In this document: positions 8,526 through 17,800 of the stretch, in pieces | How positions within the stretch are numbered: the first letter of the stretch is position 1 | Layout: each line of letters starts with the position of its first letter | DNA from: Streptomyces sp. S.PNR 29 | GTDB lineage: Bacteria > Actinomycetota > Actinomycetes > Streptomycetales > Streptomycetaceae | Length of the DNA stretch: 64,000 bases | Direction of reading: 5' to 3' | Assembly: GCF_030386795.1 (NCBI RefSeq) | Contig: NZ_JANUQM010000011.1 | Coordinates: 1-64,000 of the forward strand | Made by a program: the position numbers and the translations under genes | Notes under the pieces: model-generated | Databases searched by the model: none | What the model saw: only the letters and a program-made list of their open reading frames with translations | Told to the model about the DNA's origin: nothing

Positions 8526-8990
8526 CAGCCCGCGACCGGCCCTGCACCACCCCTCGTCCGTCCACGTCCCGGTCTTCTGACGCGCCCCGCGCGGGCCGGG
8601 CTGTACGGGTGCTCGGCCTTCGGCGGCGTCGCGACGGCGGCCGCAGCCGAAGGCCGGGGCAGCCGGTACCGGGAGTCGACGGCAGACGGCCCCTGCCGCA
8701 CCCCTCGTCCGTCCACGTCTGCACCGCACACAGCCCGGTCGGGCCGACGGCAGCACCGGTCGGGGAGGAGGTGCGCCGTGCCCGACGTCCTGTCCAGGCG
8801 CGGAGCCCCGCGTGGCGCCCCCCGGAGACGCTCGGCCCCGGTGGCGGCCGACGGCCGGCCGCGGCGGTGCCTATCGGTTAGGCCCCCTGGGCCTCGCCGT
8901 TCATGCGCGGGAGTGAGTGGGGACGCGGCCGTCGGGTAGGCGGGGGAGTAGTCCAGAGCCGAAGTCGACCGACTGGCTGGAGGACGCACG
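8526..8990. other. 465-base gap with a short direct repeat
   Basis: No gene is supported between the GNAT gene and the proline-rich gene. The stretch holds two copies of a 21-base direct repeat (8548-8568 and 8699-8719). Part of the same word also appears inverted at about 8167-8177 before the GNAT start. The right end carries the ribosome site of the gene at 8991. Confidence 0.5.
8548..8719. repeat. Pair of identical 21-base direct repeats
   Basis: CACCCCTCGTCCGTCCACGT plus C occurs at 8548-8568 and again at 8699-8719, 151 bases apart. An inverted partial copy (GACGAGGGGTG) lies at 8167-8177. Role unknown; it could be a protein-binding site or a mobile-element trace. Confidence 0.6.
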
Positions 8991-9242
8991 ATGACGAACC
9001 CGTACCTGGACCCGGTCCAGCCGGGGCCGACACCGGGCCCGGACCCCGAGCACCCGCAGCCGTACCCGGACCCGGTTCCGCCTCCGGAACCGCCCCCCGG
9101 CCCGGAGCCGACCCCGCCGCCGAGCCCCACGCCGCCTCCGGCGCCACCGCACCCGGGCCCACCGCCCGAGCCCTCACCGTCCCCGATCCCACCGGGGCCC
9201 GAGCCGGTACCGAACCCGGAACCCGGCCCACCGCTCTCCTGA
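8991..9242 (+). CDS. Proline-rich low-complexity protein
   Basis: An 83-aa protein made almost entirely of Pro, Gly, Glu, Asp and Ser, such as PPPEPPPGPEPTPPPSPTPP. The ATG follows CTGGAGGACGCACG, a good ribosome site, and a strong hairpin follows the stop, which supports a real gene. There is no signal peptide or membrane segment. Function unknown; extended polyproline stretches usually act as spacers or binding surfaces. Confidence 0.6.
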   Translation: MTNPYLDPVQPGPTPGPDPEHPQPYPDPVPPPEPPPGPEPTPPPSPTPPPAPPHPGPPPEPSPSPIPPGPEPVPNPEPGPPLS

Positions 9243-9255
9243 GCGGCAGGACAAA

Positions 9256-9287
9256 GGCGGTGGACGGCCACCCGGCCGTCCACCGCC
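9256..9287. terminator. Bidirectional hairpin between convergent genes
   Basis: A perfect 14-base inverted repeat (9256-9269 and 9274-9287) with a four-base loop lies between the proline-rich gene and the end of gnd, so it can end both transcripts. Confidence 0.8.
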
Positions 9288-9311
9288 CCGTACCGTCACC
9301 GGCAAGCCGGC

Positions 9312-10751
9312 CTACGCGGACACCTCCGACCGGTCGCCGCCCCACAGCGTGTGGAACGACCCGTCCCGGTCGGTGCGCCGGTAGGTGTGCGCCCCGAAGT
9401 AGTCCCGCTGGCCCTGGGTGAGCGCGGCGGGCAGGCGCTCGGCACGCAGGGCGTCGTAGTAGGCGAGCGCCGCGGCGAAGCCCGGCGTCGGCACGCCCTG
9501 GCGGGTCGCGGCGATCAGAACCTCGCGCCAGTCGTCCTGGGCGTCCGCGATCTCCCGCGCGAACGTGTCGTCCGACAGCAGGCTCGGCAGGTCAGGCCGG
9601 GCGTCGTACGCGGCGCGGATGCGGTCCAGGAACGCGGCACGGATGATGCAGCCGCCGCGCCAGATCGCCGAGACGGCGCCCAGGTCGATGTCCCAGCCGT
9701 ACTCCCCGCGCGCCGCGTCGATCTCGTGGAAGCCCTGCGTGTACGACACGATCTTCGAGGCGTACAGCGCCTGCTCCACCCGGTCGGCGAAGGCCCGCGC
9801 CTCCGACTCGCTCAGCGGTACCGCCTTGGGCCCGGCCAGCCCCCGCGAGGCCTCGCGCAGCGCGGCGTGGCCGGAGAGGGAGCGGGCGAAGACGGCCTCC
9901 GCGATGCCGGACACCGGAACGCCCAGGTCGAGGGCGATCTGAACCGTCCAGCGGCCGGTGCCCTTCTGCTCCGCCTGGTCCACCACCACGTCCACGAACG
10001 GCTTGCCCGTCGCCGCGTCCACGTGCGACAGCACCTCCGCCGTGATCTCGATCAGGTACGAGTCGAGCCGGCCGGTGTTCCAGGTGCGGAAGATCTCGGC
10101 GATCTCGGCGGGGGAGTACCCGGCGACATCGCGCAGCAGCTGGTACGCCTCGCCGATCAGCTGCATGTCGGCGTACTCGATGCCGTTGTGCACCATCTTC
10201 ACGAAGTGCCCGGCGCCGTCCGGACCGACATGCGTCACGCACGGCGCCCCGTCGGCCGCCTTGGCGGAGATCTTCTCCAGCATCGGGCCCAGGGACTCGT
10301 ACGACTCCTTCGAGCCACCCGGCATGATGCTCGGGCCGTGCAGTGCGCCCTCCTCGCCGCCGGAGATGCCGGTACCGACGAAGTGGATACCCCGCTCGCG
10401 CAGCTCGCGCTCCCGGCGCCGGGTGTCCGCGAAGTGGGCGTTGCCGCCGTCGATGATCATGTCGCCGGGCTCCAGCAGCGGGGCGAACTCCTGGATCACG
10501 GCGTCGGTCGGGTCACCGGCCTTCACCATGATGACCAGCCGTCGCGGCCGCTCCAGCGCCGCCACGAACTCCTTGGCGGTCTCGGCCGCGATGAAGTCGC
10601 CCTCGTGCCCGAACTCCTCGACCAGGGCGTGCGTGCGCGACGCCGTCCGGTTGTGCACCGCGACCGTGTAACCGTTGCGGGCGAAGTTGCGGGCGAGATT
10701 GCGGCCCATCACCGCGAGTCCCGTGACGCCGATCTGGGCTGAAGTGCTCAT
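9312..10751 (-). CDS. gnd: 6-phosphogluconate dehydrogenase (decarboxylating)
   Basis: A 479-aa enzyme converting 6-phosphogluconate to ribulose 5-phosphate with NADP+ in the oxidative pentose phosphate pathway. The N-terminal nucleotide site reads GVTGLAVMGRNLARNFARNG; the substrate region has IIDGGNAHFADTRRRE, GTGISGGEEGALHGPS and KMVHNGIEYADMQLIGE (catalytic Lys and substrate contacts); the C-terminal tail has DYFGAHTYRR. Length is normal. The start at 10751 has AGGAG nine bases upstream. It diverges from the wall hydrolase at 11069. Confidence 0.97.
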   Translation of the reverse strand: MSTSAQIGVTGLAVMGRNLARNFARNGYTVAVHNRTASRTHALVEEFGHEGDFIAAETAKEFVAALERPRRLVIMVKAGDPTDAVIQEFAPLLEPGDMIIDGGNAHFADTRRRERELRERGIHFVGTGISGGEEGALHGPSIMPGGSKESYESLGPMLEKISAKAADGAPCVTHVGPDGAGHFVKMVHNGIEYADMQLIGEAYQLLRDVAGYSPAEIAEIFRTWNTGRLDSYLIEITAEVLSHVDAATGKPFVDVVVDQAEQKGTGRWTVQIALDLGVPVSGIAEAVFARSLSGHAALREASRGLAGPKAVPLSESEARAFADRVEQALYASKIVSYTQGFHEIDAARGEYGWDIDLGAVSAIWRGGCIIRAAFLDRIRAAYDARPDLPSLLSDDTFAREIADAQDDWREVLIAATRQGVPTPGFAAALAYYDALRAERLPAALTQGQRDYFGAHTYRRTDRDGSFHTLWGGDRSEVSA

Positions 10752-11068
10752 TGCGCTTGCTCCTAGTGACCTCGGTATCGATGGTGCCGGTCGTGCCCGC
10801 CAGTATCGCCCCATCGACCATTCTGACGTGCCGCAACGTGCCGCCACACCGTCCGCACGTCCGCCGTGCGACCGTCGCGCAGGCAGATACGCACGCGGGG
10901 CCCGGGATGCTCAGCCGTCGCGCAGGTCGCACAAGCCGTGGCACGCGTGGCAAGGAGAGGGCCGATCCCGGCCATTGGCGCGACCGGGCGGCCGATTACC
11001 GTCTTGGCGTGGCCAGTTCGCAGCGCTTACTTTTGCCCCTCCTGACGCATGTCTAGGGGGGCTTCTTC
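10752..11068. promoter_or_regulatory. Divergent promoter region between gnd and the wall hydrolase
   Basis: This 317-base region should hold promoters for both divergent genes. Streptomyces wall hydrolases of this type are sometimes under a c-di-AMP (ydaO) riboswitch, but I do not see the conserved ydaO core here. A GGGGGG tract lies about eight bases before the hydrolase ATG. Confidence 0.45.
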
Positions 11069-12289
11069 ATGGCGGCACGCGGCCGGCACCGCCGGTATCA
11101 GCCGAACAGGATCAACCGCGCCTCACTCACCGTCACGGCGGGCGGAGCCGGAATGGCCCTCCCGCTCATCGGCTCCGGTGCCGCCCAGGCGGCCGACGTG
11201 GACACCTGGAACAAGGTCGCCGCGTGCGAGTCCGGCAACGACTGGGACATCAACACCGGCAACGGCCACTACGGCGGACTGCAGTTCACCCAGTCCACCT
11301 GGGAGGCCTATGGCGGCACGCGGTACGCGCCGCGCGCGGATCTGGCCACCAGGGACCAGCAGATCGCCGTGGCGGAGAAGGTGCTGGAGGGCCAGGGCCC
11401 CGGTGCCTGGCCGTTGTGCTCGGTGCGCGCCGGACTCACGCGAGGCGGCAGCGCCCCCGACATCCGCCCCGCCGGCGCCTCCACGAGGTCCGCGGAGCAG
11501 GCCACCGACAAGCGGGCCAGGAGCTCCGTACGGGACGTGCAGCCGCAGACCACCCCGCAGTCCCGGGCGGGCAAGGCCGAGATGTACACGGTGGTCACCG
11601 GCGACACGCTGTCCGGCATCGCGAAGACCGAGCGCGTCAAGGGCGGTTGGCAGGGACTGTACGCCGCCAACCGCAAGACGATCGGAGCGGACCCCGACCT
11701 CATCATCCCGGGCCAGCGGCTGAAGCTGCGCACGGACGGCACGGCCACGACGACCGAGACACCGTCCAAGTCGTCCAAGCCCTCCAAGTCGTCCAAGCCC
11801 GCCAAGCCGTCAAACCCGTCGAAGTCGTCCAAGCCCTCGACCGGGTCTTCCTCTTCGGGCAGCACCGACAAGGCCACGAGCAGTCATGGGCTCGTCGCGC
11901 CGGTCAGCGCCTCCCTGGGCACGCCCTACCGCAAGGCGGGCTCCTCCTGGTCGAAGGGCTACCACACCGGCGTCGACTTCCCCGTGCCGACCGGCACCTC
12001 CGTGAAGGCGGTCGCGGCGGGGAGGGTCGTCACGGCCGGCTGGGGCGGTTCCTTCGGCTACCAGGTGGTGATCCGGCACGCCGACGGCCGCTACAGCCAG
12101 TACGCGCACCTGTCGGCGATCTCCGTGAAGACCGGGCAGACGGTCGGCGCCGGCCAGCGCATCGGCCGCTCGGGGTCCACCGGCAACAGCTCGGGCCCGC
12201 ATCTGCACTTCGAGGTGCGGACGGGGCCCGGTTTCGGTACGGACATCGACCCGGTGGCCTATCTGAGGGCCGGCGGCGTCAGGATCTGA
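11069..12289 (+). CDS. Secreted cell-wall hydrolase: Rpf-like transglycosylase, LysM and M23 peptidase domains
   Basis: A 406-aa exported peptidoglycan hydrolase. Residues 1-41 form a signal sequence ending AQA. Residues about 43-117 are a resuscitation-promoting-factor-like transglycosylase (WNKVAACESGNDWDINTGNG, catalytic Glu54). Residues about 171-218 are a LysM peptidoglycan-binding domain (YTVVTGDTLSGIAK). A linker of SSKPSK-type repeats follows, then an M23 metallopeptidase from about residue 272 with zinc ligands in YHTGVDFPVPTG and PHLHFEV. It can therefore cut both glycan and stem peptides, likely during growth or spore germination. Its stop codon overlaps that of the convergent transporter gene. 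Confidence 0.93.
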   Translation: MAARGRHRRYQPNRINRASLTVTAGGAGMALPLIGSGAAQAADVDTWNKVAACESGNDWDINTGNGHYGGLQFTQSTWEAYGGTRYAPRADLATRDQQIAVAEKVLEGQGPGAWPLCSVRAGLTRGGSAPDIRPAGASTRSAEQATDKRARSSVRDVQPQTTPQSRAGKAEMYTVVTGDTLSGIAKTERVKGGWQGLYAANRKTIGADPDLIIPGQRLKLRTDGTATTTETPSKSSKPSKSSKPAKPSNPSKSSKPSTGSSSSGSTDKATSSHGLVAPVSASLGTPYRKAGSSWSKGYHTGVDFPVPTGTSVKAVAAGRVVTAGWGGSFGYQVVIRHADGRYSQYAHLSAISVKTGQTVGAGQRIGRSGSTGNSSGPHLHFEVRTGPGFGTDIDPVAYLRAGGVRI

Positions 12290-13382
12290 CCCGCTCCCGG
12301 CTCCGGTCGAGGACGGGCAACGGCACGTACGGGCCGTCGTGGAACGGGCCGTAGGAGTGCGGGGGATCCCCGGGGCCCGCCGACTCGTACACGCCCTGCG
12401 GGACCGGCGCCGGCACCGGGGACGGTACGAAGAGGGCTTCGGGGAGCGCGGCGACCGGCTGCCCGGACAGTCCGGCCGGCAGCTCGTCGGCCGGAGCCGG
12501 CACGGGCAGGGGCTCCGGCCCGGACTCGCGCACCGGCAGCGCCTCCTGCTCGGTACGGGCGATCCGCTCCGTCGTCAGCAGGATCAGCCCGCCCGCGGCC
12601 ACCACACCGCAGCTCAGGGCGAGCGCGGTGCCCGTGGTGCCGTAGCGGAAGGTTTCGCCGAACATCGTGATGCCGACCGCGGCCGCCACCACCGGGTTCA
12701 CCACCGTGAGCGTGGCCAGCGGGGCCGCGAGACCTGCGTCCCGGTAGGAGGCCTGCGACAGCAGCATGCCGGCCGTGGCGAGCACGCCGATCACGGCCAG
12801 GGAGGGCACGTCGGCCGAGGAGACGCCGCCGGTCCAGTCGACGGCGACCGTCTTCGTGAACACCGAGGACATGCCGAAGGCTATGCCGGCCGCGGTCGCG
12901 AGCAGCATGCTGCGCACCGCCGGGTGCCGATGCGCGGCCCGACCGGCGATCATCAGCGTCACCACCGCGACGGCGGTCACGAAGGCCACGGCCACCCGCT
13001 GGGCGGTGTCCAGCGACTGCGCGTCGGCCGTGCCGACCAGGGACAGCAGACCCGCGAGCCCGATCGTCGCCATGATCGCGCCCCGCCAGGCCGTGGCCCC
13101 CGCCTTGCGGCGCACGAACAGCGCCGCCATGGGCAGGGCGACCACGATGGTCAGCGCCCCCAGCGGCTGGACCAGGCTCAGCGGGCCGCAGGCGAGAGCC
13201 ACCACGTGCAGCAGACCGCCCAGGCCGTTGAGCGCGACCGCCGCCCACCAGCTGGGCCGGCGCAGCGGCGCGTACTGCCGGTCGGGGGAGGACACCGCGA
13301 CCTGCTCCTGCACGATCGCCCCGCCCGCGTAGGCGACGGCGGAGACGAGTGACAGCAGCACGGACAACGCGAGGGCGCTCAT
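12279..13382 (-). CDS. DMT-superfamily (EamA-like) membrane transporter
   Basis: A 367-aa membrane protein with about ten hydrophobic segments, beginning MSALALSVLLSLVSAVAYAG. It has the two-half layout of DMT transporters (for example LVQPLGALTIVVALPMAALF and VVNPVVAAAVGITMFGETF). The last 70 or so residues are a proline-rich tail. Substrate unknown. The ATG at 13382 has AGAGGAG upstream. Its last 11 bases overlap the wall hydrolase gene on the other strand. Confidence 0.85.
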   Translation of the reverse strand: MSALALSVLLSLVSAVAYAGGAIVQEQVAVSSPDRQYAPLRRPSWWAAVALNGLGGLLHVVALACGPLSLVQPLGALTIVVALPMAALFVRRKAGATAWRGAIMATIGLAGLLSLVGTADAQSLDTAQRVAVAFVTAVAVVTLMIAGRAAHRHPAVRSMLLATAAGIAFGMSSVFTKTVAVDWTGGVSSADVPSLAVIGVLATAGMLLSQASYRDAGLAAPLATLTVVNPVVAAAVGITMFGETFRYGTTGTALALSCGVVAAGGLILLTTERIARTEQEALPVRESGPEPLPVPAPADELPAGLSGQPVAALPEALFVPSPVPAPVPQGVYESAGPGDPPHSYGPFHDGPYVPLPVLDRSRERVRS

Positions 13383-13592
13383 CGGCTGCTCCTCTGCGTG
13401 GGGCCGGGGCGCTGGGCCCGGCGCGGCGAAGGGTCGGCTTCCATGACCAACACCTTGCCGGGTCAGGTTGTTCCCGTCGTCGTCCCTGAGCACTCATTGG
13501 GTCATACTGCCGATGGAGTACGACCGGAGGTCCGTCCTCCCCAGGGTGGGGAACCCCGGAGGGAGATCCCGTGAGGTGATCCCCTAGGGGGC

Positions 13593-14381
13593 TTGGTAGT
13601 ACTGGGCCTCGTGGACCTCGACCCCGATCTCGCCGCGCTCCGCCCGCTCGGTGGCTTCTTCGCCCTGCGTACCTCCGCATCGCCGCCCGGGTCGCTTCCC
13701 ACCCTCGCACAGGTATACGCACACGCGGCGCCGGACGTTCAGTCCCACCCCCAGTCCGATCCTCTGTCCCCCCAGTCCGATTCCCTGGCCTTCCGCGTCC
13801 GCAAGGTCGCCGCCGCCCTCCGTGCCCCCGAGCCACGGATCGCGGCGTCCGTGGCCCACCAGGCGCTGGCGGCCCGGCTGTGGTCGGCGGCCCTCGGCTG
13901 CGCCGCCCTGTACGGCCGCGTCCCCGATCTCCACCCGAGGCTGCTGCACTGGGACGCCGACGCGAGCGCCCCCGACGACCTGTTCCTGTCGGAGACCCGC
14001 CCGCTGCCGGCAGCCGCGGCGACCATCGCGGACACCGTGCTGCACGGTCACCTCGTCCCCCTGACGGCGGCCCTGCGCACCCGCTACCGCGTGGCCGCGG
14101 GACTCCTGTGGGGCAACGCCGCCTCCGCCCTCGCGGGCGCCGCCCGGGAACTCGACCGCTGGGCCCGCATCCACGGCCGTACGGACACCGCCGCCAGGGC
14201 CCACGCCCTCACCGCGGAACTGCTCGCCCACCCCCTGCTCGCCGGCACCGGCACCCTCACCGGCACCGCCTTCCGCCGCCGCAGCTGCTGCCTGTACTAC
14301 CGCGTGCCCGGCGGAGGCGTCTGCGGTGACTGTTGTTTCACACGAGCCCCGCGCTCTTCACCGCCGCGCTCTTCCCCATGA
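13593..14381 (+). CDS. (2Fe-2S)-binding protein, FhuF-like C-terminal motif
   Basis: About 262 aa. The C terminus has CCLYYRVPGGGVCGDC, the CC-x(10-11)-CxxC cysteine set that binds a 2Fe-2S cluster in FhuF-type ferric-siderophore reductases and related proteins. The rest is an alanine-rich helical domain lacking other known motifs. It may reduce ferric siderophores, but there is no siderophore gene beside it. The start is uncertain: TTG at 13593 or GTG at 13611, neither with a clean ribosome site. Confidence 0.75.
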   Translation: MVVLGLVDLDPDLAALRPLGGFFALRTSASPPGSLPTLAQVYAHAAPDVQSHPQSDPLSPQSDSLAFRVRKVAAALRAPEPRIAASVAHQALAARLWSAALGCAALYGRVPDLHPRLLHWDADASAPDDLFLSETRPLPAAAATIADTVLHGHLVPLTAALRTRYRVAAGLLWGNAASALAGAARELDRWARIHGRTDTAARAHALTAELLAHPLLAGTGTLTGTAFRRRSCCLYYRVPGGGVCGDCCFTRAPRSSPPRSSP

Positions 14382-14434
14382 GCCACATCTGGGTGACCAT
14401 GAAAGGACCAGTACGCCGAGACGGGAGGTTCCGG

Positions 14435-15586
14435 GTGCGAGTGGGCCTGCTGACCCGGGAGTACCCGCCGGACGTGTACGGCGGCGCGGGCGTCCACGTG
14501 GAGTTCCTGGCCCAGGAGCTGAGATCACTCGTCGACCTGGACGTGCACTGCTGGGGCGAGGGCCGGAGCAACGGCGTGCTGCGCCACCGCCCCTGGTCCA
14601 CCCTCGACGGCAGCAACGACGCGCTGCGCACCTTCTCCGTGGACCTCGCCATGGCCGCCGGCCTCGAAGGCCGCGAACTGGTCCACTCCCACACCTGGTA
14701 CGCCAACCTGGGCGGCCACCTCGCCAAGCTCCTCTACGGCATCCCGCACGTGATGACCGCGCACTCGCTGGAGCCCCTGCGCCCCTGGAAGGCCGAGCAG
14801 CTCGGCGGCGGATACGCCCTCTCCAGCTGGGCCGAGCGCACCGCGATCGAGAGCGCCGACGCCGTGATCGCCGTCTCCGGCGCCATGCGCGAGGACATCC
14901 TCGCCTGCTACCCGGCGCTGGAGAAGGACCGGGTCCACGTCGTGCACAACGGCATCGACACCACCCTCTACCAGCCCGACCACGGTACGGACGCCCTGGA
15001 CCGGATCGGTCTCGACCGCTCTCGCCCGTACGTGCTGTTCGTCGGCCGCATCACCCGGCAGAAGGGCGTGCCCCACCTGCTGCGCGCGGTGCGCGACATC
15101 GATCCCGCCGCGCAGGTCGTGCTGTGCGCGGGCGCGCCCGACACGCCCGAGATCGACCAGGAGTTCCGCGAGCTCTACCGGGAGCTGAGCCGCGTACGCG
15201 AGGACGTGCACTGGATCCCGCAGATGCTGCCGCGCCCGGAGGTCATCCAGCTCCTCACACACGCCGCCGTCTTCGTCTGCCCCTCGGTGTACGAACCACT
15301 CGGGATCGTCAACCTGGAGGCGATGGCCTGCGGCACGCCGGTCGTGGCCTCCCGGGTCGGCGGCATCCCGGAGGTCGTGGCGGACGGTGAGACGGGGGTA
15401 CTCGTGACCGTGGACGACGACTTCGAGACGGGGCTCGCGCGGGCCCTGGACCAGGTCCTCGGGGACCCGCAGGCCGCTCGGCGGATGGGCGAGGCGGGAC
15501 GGGCACGCGCGGTGGACGAGTTCGGCTGGGACGCGGTGGCCCGCCGTACCGTCCGGCTCTACGAGGAGATCCTCGAACAGACGTAG
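14435..15586 (+). CDS. glgA: Glycogen synthase / alpha-maltose-1-phosphate synthase type glycosyltransferase
   Basis: A 383-aa GT4 GT-B glycosyltransferase of the actinobacterial GlgA group (called GlgM in mycobacteria). It starts MRVGLLTREYPPDVYGGAGV, has VHNGIDTTLYQ, the core FVGRITRQKGVPHLLRAV, and the donor site SVYEPLGIVNLEAMACGTPV (E-x7-E). It uses ADP-glucose to build either alpha-glucan or maltose-1-phosphate. The GTG at 14435 is chosen because GGGAGG lies six bases upstream; longer frames start inside poorly conserved sequence. It is followed by glgC 77 bases later, so the pair makes and uses ADP-glucose. Confidence 0.92.
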   Translation: MRVGLLTREYPPDVYGGAGVHVEFLAQELRSLVDLDVHCWGEGRSNGVLRHRPWSTLDGSNDALRTFSVDLAMAAGLEGRELVHSHTWYANLGGHLAKLLYGIPHVMTAHSLEPLRPWKAEQLGGGYALSSWAERTAIESADAVIAVSGAMREDILACYPALEKDRVHVVHNGIDTTLYQPDHGTDALDRIGLDRSRPYVLFVGRITRQKGVPHLLRAVRDIDPAAQVVLCAGAPDTPEIDQEFRELYRELSRVREDVHWIPQMLPRPEVIQLLTHAAVFVCPSVYEPLGIVNLEAMACGTPVVASRVGGIPEVVADGETGVLVTVDDDFETGLARALDQVLGDPQAARRMGEAGRARAVDEFGWDAVARRTVRLYEEILEQT

Positions 15587-15663
15587 ATCAACGGGGCCTT
15601 CAGCAGGCTTAGCAGGCCATGTGCAGGGGCAGGCATGGGTCAACCGGTGTGAGGGGAGCGGCC

Positions 15664-16884
15664 ATGCGTCGTGGTGGTCCTTCGGTGCTCGGAATCGTGC
15701 TCGCGGGCGGAGAGGGCAAGCGGCTGATGCCCCTGACCGCAGACCGCGCGAAACCCGCGGTCACCTTCGGAGGAACGTATCGCCTCGTCGACTTCGTGCT
15801 CTCCAACCTGGTCAACGGCGACATTCTGCGCATCTGCGTCCTGACCCAGTACAAGTCGCACTCGCTGGACCGGCACATCACCACCACCTGGCGGATGTCC
15901 AGCCTGCTCGGCAACTACGTCACGCCGGTCCCGGCCCAGCAGCGTCTGGGCCCGCGCTGGTACCTGGGCAGCGCCGACGCGATCCTGCAGTCGCTGAACC
16001 TGATCTACGACGAGCGGCCCGAGTACGTCGCGGTGTTCGGTGCCGACCACGTGTACCGCATGGACCCCCGGCAGATGCTCGCCCAGCACATGGAGAGCGG
16101 TGCCGGCGTCACCGTCGCCGGGATACGGGTGCCGCGTGCCGAGTCGTCGTCCTTCGGTGTGATCACCCCCGGTTCGGACGGCCAGACCGTCGAGCGCTTC
16201 CTGGAGAAGCCGGCCGACCCGCCCGGGCTGATCGACGACCCCGAGTGCGTCTTCGCCTCGATGGGCAACTACATCTTCACCACCAAGGCGCTGATCGAGG
16301 CGCTCCAGCGGGACGCCGAGGACGAGAACTCCGTCCACGACATGGGCGGCTCGATCCTCCCCCAGCTCACCGAGCGCGGAGAGGCCCAACTCTACGACTT
16401 CAGCGCCAACCACGTGCCGGGGGAGACCAACCGTGACCGGGGCTACTGGCGAGACGTCGGCACCCTCGACGCGTACTACGACGCCCACATGGACCTGATC
16501 GCCGAGCGCCCCGCCTTCAACCTCTACAACCGCCAGTGGCCCGTCTACACCCACTCCAACCAGCTCTCGCCCGCCCGCTTCAACGCCGGCGGCATCGCCA
16601 GTGAGTCGATCATCAGTGCCGGGTGCCTGATCCGGGGCCAGGTCACGAGGTCGGTGCTCTCCCCGGACGTGGTGGTCGACCCGGGAGCCGTGGTGCAGGG
16701 TTCCGTGCTGCACGACGGCGTGCACATCGGCCGGGGAGCGGTGGTGCGCGGGGCGGTGCTGGACAAGAACGTCGAGGTGCCCCCGGGCGCGACGATCGGC
16801 GTCAATCCGGAGCGGGACGCGGAGCTGTACACGGTGTCCAAGGGCGGCGTGATCGCGCTGGGGAAGGGCCAGCGGGTCTCGTAG
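15664..16884 (+). CDS. glgC: Glucose-1-phosphate adenylyltransferase
   Basis: A 406-aa enzyme making ADP-glucose from glucose 1-phosphate and ATP, the committed step of glycogen synthesis. The N-terminal nucleotidyltransferase motif is VLAGGEGKRLMPLTADRAKP; further blocks are GTADQ-like GSADAILQSLN, FGADHVYRMD, FLEKP and YWRDVGTLDAYY. A left-handed beta-helix of hexapeptide repeats closes the protein. The ATG at 15664 follows GGGGAG. It lies in an apparent operon with glgA. Confidence 0.96.
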   Translation: MRRGGPSVLGIVLAGGEGKRLMPLTADRAKPAVTFGGTYRLVDFVLSNLVNGDILRICVLTQYKSHSLDRHITTTWRMSSLLGNYVTPVPAQQRLGPRWYLGSADAILQSLNLIYDERPEYVAVFGADHVYRMDPRQMLAQHMESGAGVTVAGIRVPRAESSSFGVITPGSDGQTVERFLEKPADPPGLIDDPECVFASMGNYIFTTKALIEALQRDAEDENSVHDMGGSILPQLTERGEAQLYDFSANHVPGETNRDRGYWRDVGTLDAYYDAHMDLIAERPAFNLYNRQWPVYTHSNQLSPARFNAGGIASESIISAGCLIRGQVTRSVLSPDVVVDPGAVVQGSVLHDGVHIGRGAVVRGAVLDKNVEVPPGATIGVNPERDAELYTVSKGGVIALGKGQRVS

Positions 16885-16918
16885 GAGGAACCACAGGCTT
16901 ATCGGACATTTCCTCCTA
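16882..16918. other. Inverted repeat just after glgC
   Basis: TAGGAGGAA (16882-16890) is matched by TTCCTCCTA (16910-16918) across a 19-base gap, overlapping the glgC stop. It may weakly terminate or stabilise the glg transcript. Confidence 0.4.
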
Positions 16919-16979
16919 TAACTCCATTTCCTGGGTACTCAGGATGTAAGAGCGCTGTTAGTCCCAGGAGGTGATGGGA

Positions 16980-17468
16980 GTGAGCACCACTCCCCGGTCG
17001 ACGATGGAAGCCCATCCCGACATCATCGAAATGCGAAGTCGTCACGAGAGGGCGGAGCGCGCCACCACCACGGTGGGTGCGCAGGCCGTCGAGGCGCTGG
17101 CACTGCTCACGGGTACGTACCTCGCCATCTCTCCCTGGGTGGTCGGGTTCAACAACCTCACGACCCTGACCGTCAACAACCTGATCGTCGGCATCGCCTA
17201 TGCGCTGATCATGAGCGGCGGCTTCGGCCGGGCCTATGAGTGGACGCACAGCAAGGCGTGGGCCGGCTGCGCACTGGCTGTATGGACGGTCATTTCGCAG
17301 TGGGTGATCTCGGGGAACGTCGACACCACGAAGACCGTGGTCAACAACGTCCTCGTGGGTGTGATCGCCCTCGTGCTGGGCATCGCCGCCAGTATCGTCG
17401 CAGCACTCGGCGCGCGCCGTCTGCGCGGTCAGCGGGCCGCGCCGTACCAAGGAGGCGCCGGTTCCTGA
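16980..17468 (+). CDS. SPW-repeat membrane protein
   Basis: About 162 aa with four hydrophobic segments in two similar halves. Each half carries the SPW-type signature (AISPWVVGF and ISQWVISGN). The GTG at 16980 is preferred because AGGAGG lies eight bases upstream; ATG 16974 overlaps that site. SPW proteins are small integral membrane proteins of unknown function. A hairpin follows at 17521-17549. Confidence 0.85.
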   Translation: MSTTPRSTMEAHPDIIEMRSRHERAERATTTVGAQAVEALALLTGTYLAISPWVVGFNNLTTLTVNNLIVGIAYALIMSGGFGRAYEWTHSKAWAGCALAVWTVISQWVISGNVDTTKTVVNNVLVGVIALVLGIAASIVAALGARRLRGQRAAPYQGGAGS

Positions 17469-17520
17469 GATCCCGCAAGCAGGTCAGGTCCCGCAGGGAG
17501 TGCGGGAACCCGAAGCCGTC

Positions 17521-17549
17521 GCGGAACGCGGGGAAGGTCCGCGTTCCGC
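17521..17549 (+). terminator. Hairpin downstream of the SPW gene
   Basis: Perfect 11-base arms (17521-17531 and 17539-17549) with a seven-base loop about 50 bases after the stop. The 332-base gap 17469-17800 also holds a second hairpin at 17672-17702 and the promoter of the WS/DGAT gene; I see no gene in it. Confidence 0.65.
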
Positions 17550-17671
17550 GCCGGAGTGTTGTCCGGCGAACCGATCCGGCCATCCGCCTCCACGGTCGGC
17601 CCGCAGCCGTCCGAGTGGGTGCCGCGACGCGCACGGCGTCACCTGTGCCGACACGACCACAGATGCCCCAC

Positions 17672-17702
17672 AAGTCCCGCCCTTTTCGTGGGGGCGGGAC
17701 TT
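17672..17702. terminator. Second hairpin before the WS/DGAT gene
   Basis: AAGTCCCGCC (17672-17681) pairs with GGCGGGACTT (17693-17702). It lies about 100 bases before the next start, so it is either a terminator for read-through or a leader structure. Confidence 0.5.
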
Positions 17703-17800
17703 AATCTGCTGTTAACTGTGCGTAGCCTGATCGTACTTGACCGTAATCTCCGGTGGGCGATTGACTGCTTCTCCACCCTTCGTCGACGCGAGGCAAGCCA

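Noticed and set aside
10752..11068. ydaO (c-di-AMP) riboswitch before the wall hydrolase
   Set aside because: Such riboswitches occur before Streptomyces wall hydrolases, but the conserved core sequences are not visible here.
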